In this document: positions 23,903 through 36,421 of the stretch, piece after piece
How the letters are laid out: the number at the start of each line of letters is the position of its first letter
Numbering within the stretch: the first letter of the stretch is position 1
Assembly (NCBI GenBank): GCA_019722365.1
Contig: JADFUC010002054.1
Coordinates: forward strand, 186,001 to 250,000
Direction: 5' to 3'
DNA length: 64,000 nucleotides
DNA from: Lithospermum erythrorhizon
Lineage: Eukaryota; Streptophyta; Magnoliopsida; Boraginales; Boraginaceae
The notes under the pieces: model-generated
Database searches by the model: none
Seen by the model: the letters and a program-made list of their open reading frames with translations, nothing else
What the model was told of the DNA's origin: nothing
Made by a program: the position numbers and the translations under genes

Positions 23903-25156
23903 TTTTCTATAACTTGAGGTTATTCTGAGCTTAAATCAATTTTTTTTTTTTTTATATAAAATGACTACGTGTCTCTATATTGAGGGAATAGTGAGCCAAG
24001 ATGCAAGTCTGAGATGATGCACATGGTGGATTTTAAAGTGGGTTCGAGAGTTAATGGTAGTTGTAAACAACGTAAATGGGAAGTAGCTACAACTAGTAGC
24101 AATGCGGAGGTTGTTTCATGTTTGGTACTACTTTCTCCATCCTAAAGATGGATGCATTTTAAATTTTTAATAGTTGGCCGTTTTTTTAATTTTGAACTTC
24201 AAATAATTTTAATATTATATATATTTATTTGGAAAAAAAGATATCAATATGTAGTATCTTGTGCTAATTAACTTGATAATTTTGATAGAAATAATCATTT
24301 TGGATGTCAATTAAGATTGTAAAGTTTGTTAATTATTGACCATGAAAAGACAAACTTGAAAATTATTTAGGGTTGGGGGAGTACAATTTATTTGAACCTG
24401 TGATGGAATAATTTTGTTTAATTAGTTTGGAAATCCAGTTTATTGAAGTTTATGGTTGTAAAATAACCAATTCCTACCGTATATCATTATGTTTCAGTAT
24501 ATGTTTGAAAGTCTCGAATCTTAGGTTCGAACACGTTTGAAAGTGTCGAACCTTAAAATTTATCGTTTGAGCCTGTGTTTGAACACACCTCGAATCGGCC
24601 AGTTTCTTGCCAAATCGAATCGAACTATTTGAGTAAAATTTTGAATACCTTTTCGAGTGACTGAATCGAAAGGATCAGAGTGGATAAGAGAGAAAGAAAA
24701 TGAAATAAATGATTATAAATTTGTGTATTTTGTTAAAGTTTTAACTAGATTTTCATACATCTATAAAGCTAATGGATCAAATGGGTTAGGTTGGTGGCTT
24801 TAAGGGTCAAAATGATTAAAGAACAAGTGGTTCGGACCAAATCGAACCGTTTGATCCTATTTGATCAACCCTATTTGGACGTTTGAACACACCGAATCGA
24901 ATTTCAAATTGACTTTTTATAGTCGAACTATGCGGTCAATTTTTATTTTGTTGACCTATTGAGTGAGTGAAGATTTTTGGGTTTATTTAATTTAGGGTTT
25001 GATTTTGTTGGGAATTGATTGGGAGATAAGGTGGCTCCATCTTTGGGTTGATATTTTTTTGGGAGATGGTACTTGTCTTCCCCTTTTTTTTGTTACGTAC
25101 GTTATCTTCTTCTTCACCTTTCTTTTCTTTTGCATATTTTGTAGATTGTACATTTA
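23903..25156. other. Non-coding interval with split repeat block
   Basis: There is no gene. Positions 24397-24450 and 24965-25071 together repeat 3410-3640 (tgatggaataattttgttta...gggtttgattttgtt...tttgggagatggt). A ~514 bp block at 24451-24964 interrupts the copy. The interrupting block is rich in tcgaa/ttcga words and has no coding signal. Confidence 0.5.
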
Positions 25157-25854
25157 TGATCAATGAGAATTGATTCCGTTTTGTATGCCGTTCTGATGAT
25201 TATGTGTCAATTCATTTACCGGTTGGGTTAAATGTGATTATTAGAACTTAGTGTTCAACTTGTGGTGTATATTACTAGTGTGGCTTCTAATGATAATTTA
25301 AGGGTTATGACGTTGCTAGATGCTATTTTATTAATCAGTATAATAATAGTAATTGAATTGATTATTATTATTATACAACTTACTATTATACAGTGGAGTC
25401 ACATACATGTCTGGTGGCATTGAGTTATATGTCATGTATGAAATTAAAAGAAAGAGCGTATAATTGAGAAATGTATTTCTGATTACAAAGGGATTCTACA
25501 TTTATGTAGAATATCGATTGAGCAAATAGAATCGGTCAAATAGTTATTTGGTGGTTCGAAATATTACAATGACCCAGCAATAACTTGAAGGTATTGACCA
25601 TTGATGATTACTATTTGTTAAAGCTGGCAAAATAGTTCGAAACATTAGTGTCTTAGCAATTCTTAGAGTTAACGATGTGACATACTTAACGGGTTGCCTT
25701 ATCGGGGTTTCATTTTAACTTTAGCGGTATATAAGTGTGCTTTGGGGTTTTCATGACATAATAATAATTTCATAAAAAACCTAAAGCGCCCCCACAACCG
25801 ATTTTCTCCCAAGAAAATTCTTGGGCTTTGGTTTTTATTTGTATTAGTACTTCA
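25157..25854 (+). repeat. Copia A 5' LTR, left part
   Basis: It aligns with 35464-36145 of the 3' LTR; ggttgggttaaatgtgatta is shared. The TATA-like tatataag lies at 25728-25735, followed by aagtgtgctttggggtttt, which matches the 3' LTR at 36041. The LTR breaks off at 25854 and resumes at 28577. Confidence 0.8.
25728..25735 (+). promoter_or_regulatory. Copia A LTR TATA box
   Basis: tatataag precedes the conserved segment aagtgtgcttt. The equivalent site in the 3' LTR is tatata at 36035-36040, and copia B has tatataaa at 47632-47639. Confidence 0.5.
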
Positions 25855-28576
25855 TGTGTGTGGAAATGGTATACTAGTTACCAAATTGGAGTATTTAGAG
25901 GAAAAAAAAATTCGAAATTGAATAATTAGAATCTACCGGTGAATCTAGGTCGTTAATTAGTATATCTGGGTTTTTGAGAATTTTAACGTTATGTCGAATG
26001 GTAATGATATTATTTGGTTGGTAATATAATTTGAGTATATAAATGTTAATGTTTGGAAGTTGTGTGGGTTGAGTTAAAAGCGAAGTATCGATTGAATTAA
26101 GCGATCAGTTTCACCCGCTTAAATGAGCCAACCCATTTAAGCCTATAAGCCCAAAGGCCCAAAAGAGGCTCATTTCTTCTCGAGTGACAGGGCATTGAAA
26201 ACTTCCTCACATTGATTTTCTTCTTGATTTCTCTTTACGTCTTGCAGGCTTTGGACACTCAAATTTTAGGGAGAGTTTCTCCTAAATCATCTCGTCTTTC
26301 AAGGTAAAAGGTCTCACGTGTTGTTAAGTATTTAGAGATCTCCAGAGTTGACTTTTTGTAATTTGAATTTTATTTGCTCGATTGATTCTTGGGATTTAAA
26401 TTAGTTATTCTTGAGGTTGATATATAGGTGTTAAATGTGGAATTTGAGGCCGTTTAGGGTGGTTGACTTTTGGAATTTTTGGGTTGACTTTGATTTTGAG
26501 AATATTATTGAATATAATTATGTTTAAAGGCTTAGATTATGATATAAGAGTTGATGATAGCCGATATTTGGGGTAGAAAGGAGTAATTTGTTATCGTTGA
26601 GTTGACTTTCGGTGATTTTGGGTTGACTTTCTCTAAAATAATGGCAGTAGTATAAATATGTTATTGAACCTTTATTGTGATTGTTTTTGAGGTGAAATTA
26701 TGAGTAGGTTGTTGGAAGAAAATATGTTGAAGTGGTTTATTAGATTTTGAGTAGTAAGGGTTCGAGGATTTGAGGTTGTTAGAAATGGGTTTGATTAGTT
26801 GGAGAAAGTTGATATTTTGGGTTGATTGGAATTGGGTGATAGTGTTAGTATTTTATTGATGGCGTTGATCGATTATGAATTTGATTTGAATAGTTGAAAT
26901 TAAGCCATTTTAATAGACTTTGAAACATAAGTATTTATATAAGCTATAAATTTATAACTAAAATGAGTTGAAAAGTGAAATTTCAATTAAGATAAGAGTT
27001 AAAATTGTTGCGAGTAGTAATTGTAATTTCGGTGTTTTGATTAGGCGTGGGCGTGGGAAAAGCATTTCGTCGATTAGGCAGAGGCGTTACTGTGCTGAAC
27101 CAAGGTGAAGTCTTATCACCGTCCTTATGTACTTACTTTAAATGGTGTGCATGTCCTTGTAATATGATTATGTGAATGGTATGGCATACATGTAATGGTG
27201 AGTACGATTATGTGAAACCCTTAATATGATTATGTGACTGTGCATGGCATTGGTGACTTGAGGTATTGATATAGCTTGAACTCCCCAACATATTGCTGTT
27301 ATAGTTCGCTGGCCTTGTCGGCTTTTTGTATTCTGTGTATAAACTTTTCGGCACTTTAGGATTGTCGTGATTTGTGATTGATTCTGATTGTGTCTTGTTT
27401 TAGGCTGTGTCTTTGTGTGTTGTTGGGGTAAAGTAGTTGGTTATTGAGAGGTGTTGGCTGGAGTTATGTATGACTTTCAGTAGCTTGAGGTAAGTAATGG
27501 CTTGGCTCCTGCCGACTTCGTATTTTCCGTTACAGGCCTTGGCAGGCATTTGGTGATTGGCCTTGTCGTGTTTGTGCCATGGCGGCGGCGTTTATGATTG
27601 AGCATGATTGGGAGGCGTTTATACATTGCGTTACTATTGGTGGGTGTTGAGTAGTAGTTGTTGTTAAGTGATGACTAGAATTATCTATCTTTGAAACTTG
27701 AGTGGCCAGGAGATGACCCAAATTCATGTGGTTATGGGTAGGTGACTCTTTTAAACGTTAATCGAGGCTTTTATGCCCATTATGGGCGTTGTTTATCATT
27801 TTATCTTGATAGAAATTTGTTTATCGACTTTATACTTCGGTATAAGGCGTTGTTCCGGCTTTATACTTGTATAAGCGTTGGTTATAAACACTTCGGTATA
27901 GGCGTTGTTTATCAACATACTTGGTATAAGAGCCAGTTGTAAACTTTATACTTTGGTATACGGGCGTTGTGAATTGACAGAGGTGCGTAATGCGTCGAGT
28001 TAGAATCGGATAATTTATCTAGTTGATAGTGATTGATGACTGATATATAACTGTTGAATCTACATTATTTGTATTACATGTGGTTTATCGGTGTTGGTCG
28101 GAAAGTCATTAAGTAAGATTTAAATTGTGGTAAGTAACATATAAATATAACTTCTTGGGTATATAGTCTTTAAATAGGTGAAGATTTAAATTATTCTTAT
28201 TTGTATGATAGGTAGGTTAATACGTGGCATTTTATTTTCACTTTCGGCTTTTTTAGTGACTCTGACCTAGCAAGTGGCGTTTATGCAAGTTATTTGGGAT
28301 GACGAGATGCATTGGCGGTAAATTTGCGTACGAAAGATGAAGACTCGAGTCATACTTTTATCTTCTTGAAGTTTACATTGTATGAAATAATTATTGTTAT
28401 GCCGTGTTTGTAAAACAAGTAGTTTGATATTGTACTTATATTATTACTCTTGATTGTATTGTTGAAAGTCTTGATGGAGACGAGTTGTATTTTATTTGTG
28501 ATGTTAAATAAAATTTAGATTATACGGGTGATGTGGTCCCAACCTGAGGGACCCATTCGTTGTTCGGCATTTCCCA
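25855..28576 (+). mobile_element. Solo gypsy-type LTR nested in copia A 5' LTR
   Basis: This 2.72 kb block runs from TGTGTGTGG to CATTTCCCA, has no gag or pol, and separates two halves of the copia LTR that are continuous in the 3' copy. It is flanked by ACTTCA on the left and ACTTG on the right, a probable ACTT target duplication. Its size, the gttgacttt-rich 5' part (about 26.35-26.65 kb) and the palindromic array at 27790-27965 match the other chromovirus LTRs in plus sense. A solo LTR arises by recombination between an element's two LTRs. Confidence 0.7.
27790..27965 (+). repeat. Palindrome-bearing tandem array in solo LTR
   Basis: Units such as tttatacttcggtataaggc and ttataaacacttcggtatag repeat about every 35-45 bp. 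It is the same array type as in T1, in the opposite orientation. Confidence 0.7.
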
Positions 28577-28846
28577 ACTTGTAAATCCGTTCTTGATTCA
28601 ACACTCTCTGGTGTGGATCGACTAGGGGTATATCATCGTTGATATTACAACAAGGAGGCGAAGGGAAGTCAAACGTGCGATTTGTGAATTTGAAGGCGTG
28701 TGGATTATTGGTGAATTGCTCCCATTTTGCGTGTAAGTACTACATTATTTATATATTATATTGTATGTTGTTTTAAATAATGTAGTAGCAGCTTTTCGAT
28801 CCACTTGGATCTATGGATTTGCTGTTATACTCATATGTCCATATAG
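28577..28846 (+). repeat. Copia A 5' LTR, right part
   Basis: It resumes the LTR (gattcaaca-ctctctggtgtggatc, then aaataatgtagtagcag and ggatctatggattt) and matches 36165-36415. A degraded PBS-like tgcatgagcc follows near 28864. Confidence 0.75.
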
Positions 28847-30704
28847 TTTTGCATCGATTGAATGCATGAGCCAAATTAAAGTTGCTTTGCATTGTTTTGT
28901 TTATCTTTGTTTGTTTTGCTCCAATTTTATTTGATTAATTCTTGTTCACGTATTTAATTGATAAATATATGATGAAAATAAATTACCATGTTCTTGATTA
29001 TTGATTTACATGTGTTACAAGTTTATGGTGATGTATTATCATATTTTGTTAACACCGGATTTTGTTTCATAAATTAAAATAGCGATTTAATTGGTTTTGT
29101 TTCAAAAGCAGTTTTGTATATTTAGGCATCTTAGAAAATTTTAAAGTACAAACTAATTTTTCTTGAACCCAGATAGCAGTAAAAGATCTCCATTGAATTT
29201 AATATTTTTTGATTTATCAAAGTGCCTGAAACAATTTGAGAATTTTTGAACTATTTAATCAATACATTAAATATGTAAAATTTATTTTAATAAAGCGACC
29301 GGTGGAATTTGTTCGAAAATTATGAGGAGTGTGTGTTAGAGTTTCATAAATTTTGAAAATTTGTAAAGCCTCCATTCTGATTTAACAAGCAATTAAGTGT
29401 CTGAAAAACGAGTTAAATATGATTGTACCATAAATCGTGACCAGGCTTCGGCGACCTACGGAGGCGCGTCAGTGTCGGATCGGACTACCAAAATGATGGC
29501 CGGACGACGACCTGCGCCGTGTCGTTATTAGGCCATGTGGGTTAAGTGATCCAGGAGCCCCATTCACGTGTGCCCTAATTTTGTAACCCTATTCGGGTGA
29601 TAAAATTTATGTTCCACCAAGTATAGGACTAGTTATATTTATTTTATTGAATTGTCATTTTAATCTACCCTAGTGGTGCCATTAGTATGTGATGACAATT
29701 ATTCCTTTATATTATATTTTTAAATTAATTTAAGTGACTCATAACAATTATGGCTAATTTCGCTGCTGTATATTTTAGAATATATTTGTGATAAATATTT
29801 TTCTATTATATAGTTAATAATTATTGGTAATATAATTATTGGTGATAATGTATGATAATTGAGTTTATATTAATTAATTTTAATATGTGTAATTATATGG
29901 ATTAATTAATTTGATAATTACAAACATGCATTTCGATTCGTTTAAAATATTTATTAAGTTCATATATATGATTTAAATAAAGTGCCTATATTTATGGTGA
30001 TTGGAATGGAGGTATAGATGACTTCATTTATTTATTTTCAGTCTATGACAATAATGTTATAAATGACGCTTACGAATCATATTTTTCTTGTATTTATTTA
30101 TTTATTATTTTACCCATGACTTCTTGGTGTCTAAGATAGGTTAGTATATAAATATTGTAACAAGTGAAGATAATGAAGATCGTTTAGCGGTGGTGTTACT
30201 TGGTGGACTCGGTTGGATCAAAGCTAGATACAAAATTAGGACTTATGTTAGTATTTAATAAATATATGGCAATAGGTTCTAGGGCCATATCGTATATCTT
30301 GAATGTGCGGTACTGTTTTATTTTCATGTTGCATGTATTTGCTTGATTGTATTACATTATGCATGAAGTAAATGAAAACAAGTAATAATCTCACGATTAA
30401 AATTTGAAAAGCAAAGTATCAATAATTTTAAAGTTGTGCAATCGTGCATCAATTAGGCACACCGTGATGGCGGTATTACAATGTTGCATTTGATATGACA
30501 AATGGATCATGTTTAAGTGAATTTCCACTAAACGATTTAATAGGCTTTGAATGAAGTCAAGCTCAAAGTAACACTGGTTTAATTGGTATGCTTAACGGTT
30601 TTCGGCGTCTACAATGTTGGGTAGCATCTTTGTAAGAGATCTTGGTAATATGAGTTGTAGTTTTTACATAATTGATTGTTAACTTTACTATTCTTTAGTT
30701 CAAA
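28847..30704 (+). other. Copia A long non-coding leader
   Basis: This is about 1.86 kb of mostly AT-rich sequence with a GC-rich island at 29440-29560. Several stretches recur in copia B's leader, for example ttctagggccatatcgtatatctt (30277) against tttagggtcatatcatatgtctt (42099). No protein is encoded. Confidence 0.55.
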
Positions 30705-31660
30705 ATGTATCCCCAGCGTTTCGTTTAATTTAAAAGTATAATAGATCATAATATAATATATTTCATTGAATTTGAATTATTAGTATTTACTTTGGTATTT
30801 GCTAAGTGTTTATCATGATAGTTCTTTAGATTATTTATTTTATTTACTTATTCTTGTAAATTAATATAGCTATCTTCTTCTCTAAGAACTTTAGCCCTTT
30901 CAGCGCGAAAAGTGCCAGTGAATCTTTCAATTTGGCGAGTGGTCTAGAAACTTGAGAATCATTCTCAGCGAAGGCCCAGACGTCGAACATAATAAGGTTC
31001 TGTGAGAGCAATGATAGTGCCTCCCGTCGGGAAAAAGGGATCCACAAGCGAAGTCGTGTTGTGTCAATGTCTCATGTTTGCCAATATGGAACCTTCGTTC
31101 AGTTCAATATGAAAGGTGGCGACATGACATATACCGGCAACTTGAGGTGTGCGAAGAAAGGAAGCTAAAGCGAGGAAATATGATACTGTATGCACTCTCG
31201 TGGATATGAAGATAGAGCAGACAGACATGAAACCTGCATATCATTAAAATGATTGGCTTGGTCGGTCGACTCAGCATGTCCCAGGCACAGTGTCTCAAGA
31301 AGCTGGTGGCGGATCTCATCACAAGTCTCTTTCGAGGATAAATTCTCTCAGTTTATGCATTGAGTTCAATATGCACAAGTTTGAGTTATCTCTATGGCTT
31401 ATAAGATGATATGAATCTTTGAGGCAGGCTGGGTAAGACTAAAACTTCTGCTCCTTACGTTTTGGTGGTGCCAACAATTAAGAAGAAAAAGTTGTAGAAT
31501 AAGGGTTCTAAACATCCCAAGGTTGCTGGAAAGGGAGGAGCTAGGAAGGATGGCCAGTGTCATTATTAGAAACTTTGAGCATTTGGAATCGACTGCCGGG
31601 AAGTTCACGCAGATGATGGGAAGAATGGTGCCGCAGCTTTCGGCCTCTGGTGTCATATGT
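30705..31660 (+). pseudogene. Copia A gag relic
   Basis: The copy shared with B ends just before an ATG at 30705. Near 31350-31390 the sequence reads FNMHKFELSL, and near 31430-31545 KTKTSAPYVLVVPT, KKKKL and KHPKVAGKGG-RKDGQC. That is the basic tail leading to the copia gag zinc knuckle. Each piece lies in a different frame. The remainder up to 31100 cannot be aligned by eye. Confidence 0.55.
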
Positions 31661-34600
31661 TGTGGTTTATGCATTCTAATTCTGCTTGATGGGTTAGACA
31701 GCGGTTGTGGTTCCATGTATGCCGTGTATCACGAGACTTCCGGAAGTCAGTAGAAGACTTCGAAGAGGAAATGGATCTGCGTGTGGGAAATGTGGGCGCG
31801 GGTTGCGGCCCTTGCGGTAGGATCCATTAGTTTAAACCCCTTGAGCTTTTGTTTTGAACTTATCACCCATTTGAGTTTACTGTACCTGCGATTTGCATGA
31901 ATATTATTTCTATTTCTATTTGAATAATGATGGTTTTTTCATTTTCAATAGATCGATAATTTAGTATGCTTGAGAATGGGATAGTGTTGGTACCTTCTCC
32001 ACTTCAAAAAATGGTCTATACGTTTAGACATGATTAATGAGTCATATAACATAAACTTAAAAGCGGAATCGCCCCCTAACGACTTAAACCCACGTACCTA
32101 TGGCATTGCGGACTAGGTCGTGCGAGAACTTCGAGATCAAACTCCAGCAGTTGGAATACTTGAATGTTTGATTATGAATCATACGATAAGTGGCTGATCT
32201 TTACCTTTTGGGCAAAATGACCAAAATGCCTTTCAACGGCAAATGAAAGGGGCAAGTGATTTATTGGGGATCATGCATGATATGCTTCAGGCCAATGAAC
32301 ACATCTGCAAGAGGAGTTATAACTACTTAATTACATTCTTCGATGATTACGATATGAATCACGGTTTGTGTATCTGATGAGATTGTGATACAATTCCTTT
32401 GAAGTCGGGGAATTTCAAAATGAAATATAAAACAATTGAACAACACAATAAAGAAAGATTCTCGGTCGATGAAGGTGGAGAGATATTTGAGTCACGTAAG
32501 TTCAATACTCATCTTAGAAAGGTGTGGTATTGTTTCTGGCTCACTCAGCGGGTTAGCAAAACATAATGGCGTTATTAAAAGGAGAAATGAACCACTTAAC
32601 GACATGGTTCGATCATGATGACTTCTCGATCTAGGTTAATTTCTTGGGATATGCTTCTACGGCCTTTACCTTAAGCAGATGTCCAACAGTCGGCGGATAA
32701 AAGCTCCCCATGAGCGTGGTTTGGAAAGATTCTGATTGGGTTTTCTCGAGATTTAGAGTGTGAAACTTATGTTGAGATTAACAAAAGATAAACTTGCACC
32801 CAAAATCTGATAAATGCTATTTCATAGGATATGCAAAATAGTTAGTTACTACTTCTACTGAAGCCTTGAGGAGAATAAAATCTTCATTGCTGAACAAGTA
32901 TTTCTTGAAAAGGAATATTTGTCGGAAGGACTAAAATAATGGTGTTCGTCTTGATGAAGCTGTTGATGAAGTCAATATCGATGCATCTAATGCAGGCATC
33001 GATACCTCACTTGGTACTGATAGAGCCAGTTCTTGATCCATAGAAACTATGGAAGAACCAGCCATAAGAGAGTCAGCGAGGGATCGCCGTGAACGAGAAT
33101 CTTTGGTATGGTGAAGAGCTGTCATTGAAAGTGACGAGCCCTTCTTAAAAGAAGCAATGAATAATAACAGAATCGCGACAATGACAAATAACCCATACAA
33201 TCGAGATGGATTATATGTACCATAGAGGGTTGGTCCTTGTTGGATTTACAAATGGGGCTCGCCACTATTGATGGGTAGTGGAAGAAGCTATGATAATGAC
33301 GGAGCGTTGATGTTTTCAAGCTAGACTTGTGAAGGTTTCAGAAACAAGTTCACGAGGGTGGACTATGGTGGCTCACTGCGCCGGTGGCTATGCTTAAATC
33401 CATCAGGATGTCTTGAACATTCTTTGCATTTCATGACTATGAAATATAGCAAATGGACAAGGCACAACACTAGAGATGGAAATTTAAGGAGGAATATGTG
33501 TACATGGTACAACCTCCTGTTTTACATGTCTAAAGGACCTAAGCATGCAGTTGCAAAGTCCATTATAGTCTAAGCATCTGCGGTGGTTGGAATCTCGTTT
33601 TGATGAGTCAATCTTCCAAAGAGTTTGGTTTCATAAAAAAATAAGAAGAAATCTTTTTGTATACAGAAAGTAAGTGGGAGTTATATATCATTTACCTAGT
33701 CATGTGGAGTGACATACTTATCAGGTAAACAATGTAGAGTTATAAACTCAGTCAAGGATTACTCGATTCAAAGGATTGGTTGTGCAAATATTTCTCAATG
33801 AAGGATAGTGAAGCCCCATGATATATACTTGGAATAAGATCCACGAGATGTCGAGCCGGGAGGCGATTGGACTTTGTCGGGATACTTTTATGAATAAGAC
33901 ACGCAAGGTTCAACTGAGTTATTCAAGAAGGGTAATCTCCCCCATGGGACATAGAGTTCAACTTCCAGTGAACACGGTGTCCCACTCTTAGTCTTTGAGA
34001 TGAGCAATGAAGGACATACACTTAACTTGTTTTAGGATCATCACATGTATACAATGTTATGCTCTAGATACGATGTGACTTATGCTAAGTGTAACCGGTA
34101 GATACCAAGCTAATCGGTGAAAACCCTTTGGATTGCGTTAAGTGCATCTTAGAAGTATAAAGAACTAAAGATGCTTTCTTGAAATTATATAAGTGGGAGA
34201 TAGAAAAGTTCGCGATGGCCGAGAATGCGGCAGTTTTCAAAAGCTAGCCGAGCGACTATAAGTTTCCAGTCACGGGTATGTATTTTGTCTCAATGGTGGA
34301 GGCGTTATCTTGGAGGAGTTCAAGCGAATGCGTTGCCAATTCTACCATAGAATCACGGAATGCAGCCAGCGATTAACAAAGCGATAAAGCATGTTGAATA
34401 AAAATTACGTGACCCGAACATGGTGTAGTACCTAGCATTGAGGACGATTGGGTTGTTTGTGACAACTCTTGGGGCAATGGCTCAACTAAGGAACCCCGAG
34501 CACATCACAGAATGTGCATTACTCGAGAAAGTATCACTGATTAGAGATATCTTGATAGAAAGCGATGTCGAAAGTATGTAAAGAAGTAGAAACAGAGGCT

Positions 34601-34690
34601 AATCACGACGACCCGCTTCACTAAACCACTAAGTCGGCCAAAGCATGATAAGCATGCAGCGAACACGGTCTTAGGCAGGATGTCGTAGTG
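31660..34690 (+). pseudogene. Copia A pol relic: protease, integrase, RT, RNase H
   Basis: The protease active-site motif survives as LDSGCGS (about 31689-31712). Integrase shows LLGKMTKMPFNGK and PMNTSARG (32205-32315), the core end KHNGVIKRRNEPLNDMVRS (32560-32615) and KLAPKSDKCYFIGYAK (32791-32838). RT shows PSGCLEHSLHF-like and EVYM-like segments near 33400-33510, and a catalytic YVDD reduced to catgtggagtgacata (33701-33716) by a base insertion. FSMKD and YILGI follow at 33796-33830. RNase H shows SGYVFCLNGG (34270-34300) and LRNPEHIT (34487-34510). The order PR-IN-RT-RH defines copia. It is not functional. Confidence 0.85.
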
Positions 34691-35450
34691 GTGTTAGGTT
34701 GAGGTGGAGTCGGTATGTATGTGTGTTATGTGAATAAATATTGAATAATATTACTTGCTAATATATTTGTTTCTTTATGTATGTTTAAATTTATATAATA
34801 TGTAGTGTATCCTCGATGAGTGAAAGGTTAAATCCCTAGGTTAGTCTATATTTTTAGAGAGGTAACATGACGTTAATTATACCTCTTGACTAGAAACATG
34901 AATATTAAGAGCCTTGAGTTCGGATCTTGATAGTTAGGGCGTGACGTCGTATGGTAACATGGTGTTTGATTGATAGAATTGATCACGTTAACTTTCTTGG
35001 ACTAGATCAATGTAAATTGAGGCACTTGATGCAGTGGCTGAGGGCTGGTATGACCCAGCCAATTAAATAGAATATGTACTTTCTCTGTGTCTATGATATT
35101 TGTTTGTTGCAAATTTAATGATTCTTAGACTTCTACGATATGACTATACGTGTTATACAACTCATGGACTATAGCCAAAACGTCTGCACCATGAGGGGAT
35201 TACTCGCCTGACATATATTTGGGTCTGATGAATGTAGCGATAGATGTTGATGTAATTGGAGGTTGTCCGTCCTTGATATCTGAGGAAGATGCCGGGCCTA
35301 CCGGCTGATATGTCTTGATTACTATAGGACATGCAAATGCTATTAGGTTCATACCACGAGTAAAGAAAGTTGTTTGTGTTGCATGACACACACTTCTTGG
35401 TTAGCCTACGACTGAGTTGCGTGATAAAGGCATTGTGAATGTCGTCTACA
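34691..35450 (+). other. Copia A 3' untranslated region
   Basis: Non-coding sequence between the RNase H relic and the polypurine tract. It resembles copia B 46390-47017 in several phrases (for example gatagatgttgatgtaattggaggttgtccgtccttgatat against its B counterpart at 46790). Confidence 0.5.
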
Positions 35451-35463
35451 AGGGCAAGTGGGG
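35451..35463 (+). other. Copia A polypurine tract
   Basis: agggcaagtgggg lies immediately before TGTTGGAAATC. It primes plus-strand DNA in LTR elements and confirms plus sense. Copia B has the counterpart aaggacaagtagag. Confidence 0.75.
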
Positions 35464-36421
35464 TGTTGGAAATCGATGAGGGGTGATTCAGTGTATACCG
35501 TTCGATAATTATGTATCGGTCATTTTACGGTTGGGTTAAATGTGATTATCGAGCTTAGTGTTCAACTTGTGGTATATTACTAGTGTGGGTTCTCATGATA
35601 TTTAAAAAAGGGTTGTGAGCGATTGCTGAATGCTACTTTCGTTGGTATAATAATAACAATTGGTCAATTATTATTATCTGACTTACTATTATTTGAGCCT
35701 AGAAAGGTCCTACATCAGTGAAGAAAGCCCGTTCAGTTATATTTCGTATGAAATTAAGAAGGAAGCATATAATTGAAATGTATTTCATTCTGAGGATATA
35801 TTTTATGTAGAATATCGATTGAACAAATAGAATCAATTAAATAGTTATTTAATTAGTTCAGAATAATTCAAAATGTTATCAATAACTTGAAGATTATTGA
35901 TATTGACTCATTCTACTATTTAATAAGCTAATTAAATAGTTCAACTCATTAACAACTCATTAGTATCTTAACGAACTAATAGAGTTAACGAGTCAAACTA
36001 ATACTTGAGGTTGGTTATCGATTTAACCTAGCCCTATATAGAAGTGTGCTTTAGGGTTTTCATGATAATAATAATTTCATAAAAAAAAACCTAAAGCCAG
36101 CCCCCACTGTGATTTTCTCGAAAATTCTTGCAGGATTTGTATTTTGTTCAAGCACTTATTCTACCATAATCCGTTTTGATTCAACCTCTCTGGTGTGGAT
36201 CAACTAGAGATATCATGCGATTGATATTACAATTTGAAGGAAGTCGAAATTCACGTTGTGAATTTGAGGCGATAGTTTATTGGTGGAATTTACTCCCATT
36301 GCATTGTAAGTACTACTGTTATTTATATATTGTATTATGTATTTTAAATAATGTAGTAGCACTTTACAGATCTGGATCTATGGATTTAATGTTATACTCA
36401 CATATATCCATAGAGTTTTAG
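35464..36421 (+). repeat. Copia A 3' LTR
   Basis: It starts TGTTGGAAATC and ends near atagagttttagga. It aligns with both parts of the 5' LTR and shows the uninterrupted sequence at the nested insertion site (about 36145-36170). Confidence 0.8.

Larger units (their letters stand above)
25157..36421 (+). mobile_element. Copia element A, plus sense, decayed, with nested solo LTR
   Basis: Related ~0.96 kb LTRs lie at 25157-25854 plus 28577-28846 (split) and at 35464-36421. The 3' LTR starts TGTTGGAAATC right after a polypurine tract. The interior has a ~1.9 kb non-coding leader, then gag, protease, integrase, RT and RNase H in Ty1/copia order. The coding part has many stops and frameshifts. Without the 2.72 kb nested insertion the element would be about 8.5 kb. 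Copia element B is a close relative in LTR, leader and 3' UTR. I did not find a clear target duplication. Confidence 0.88.
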
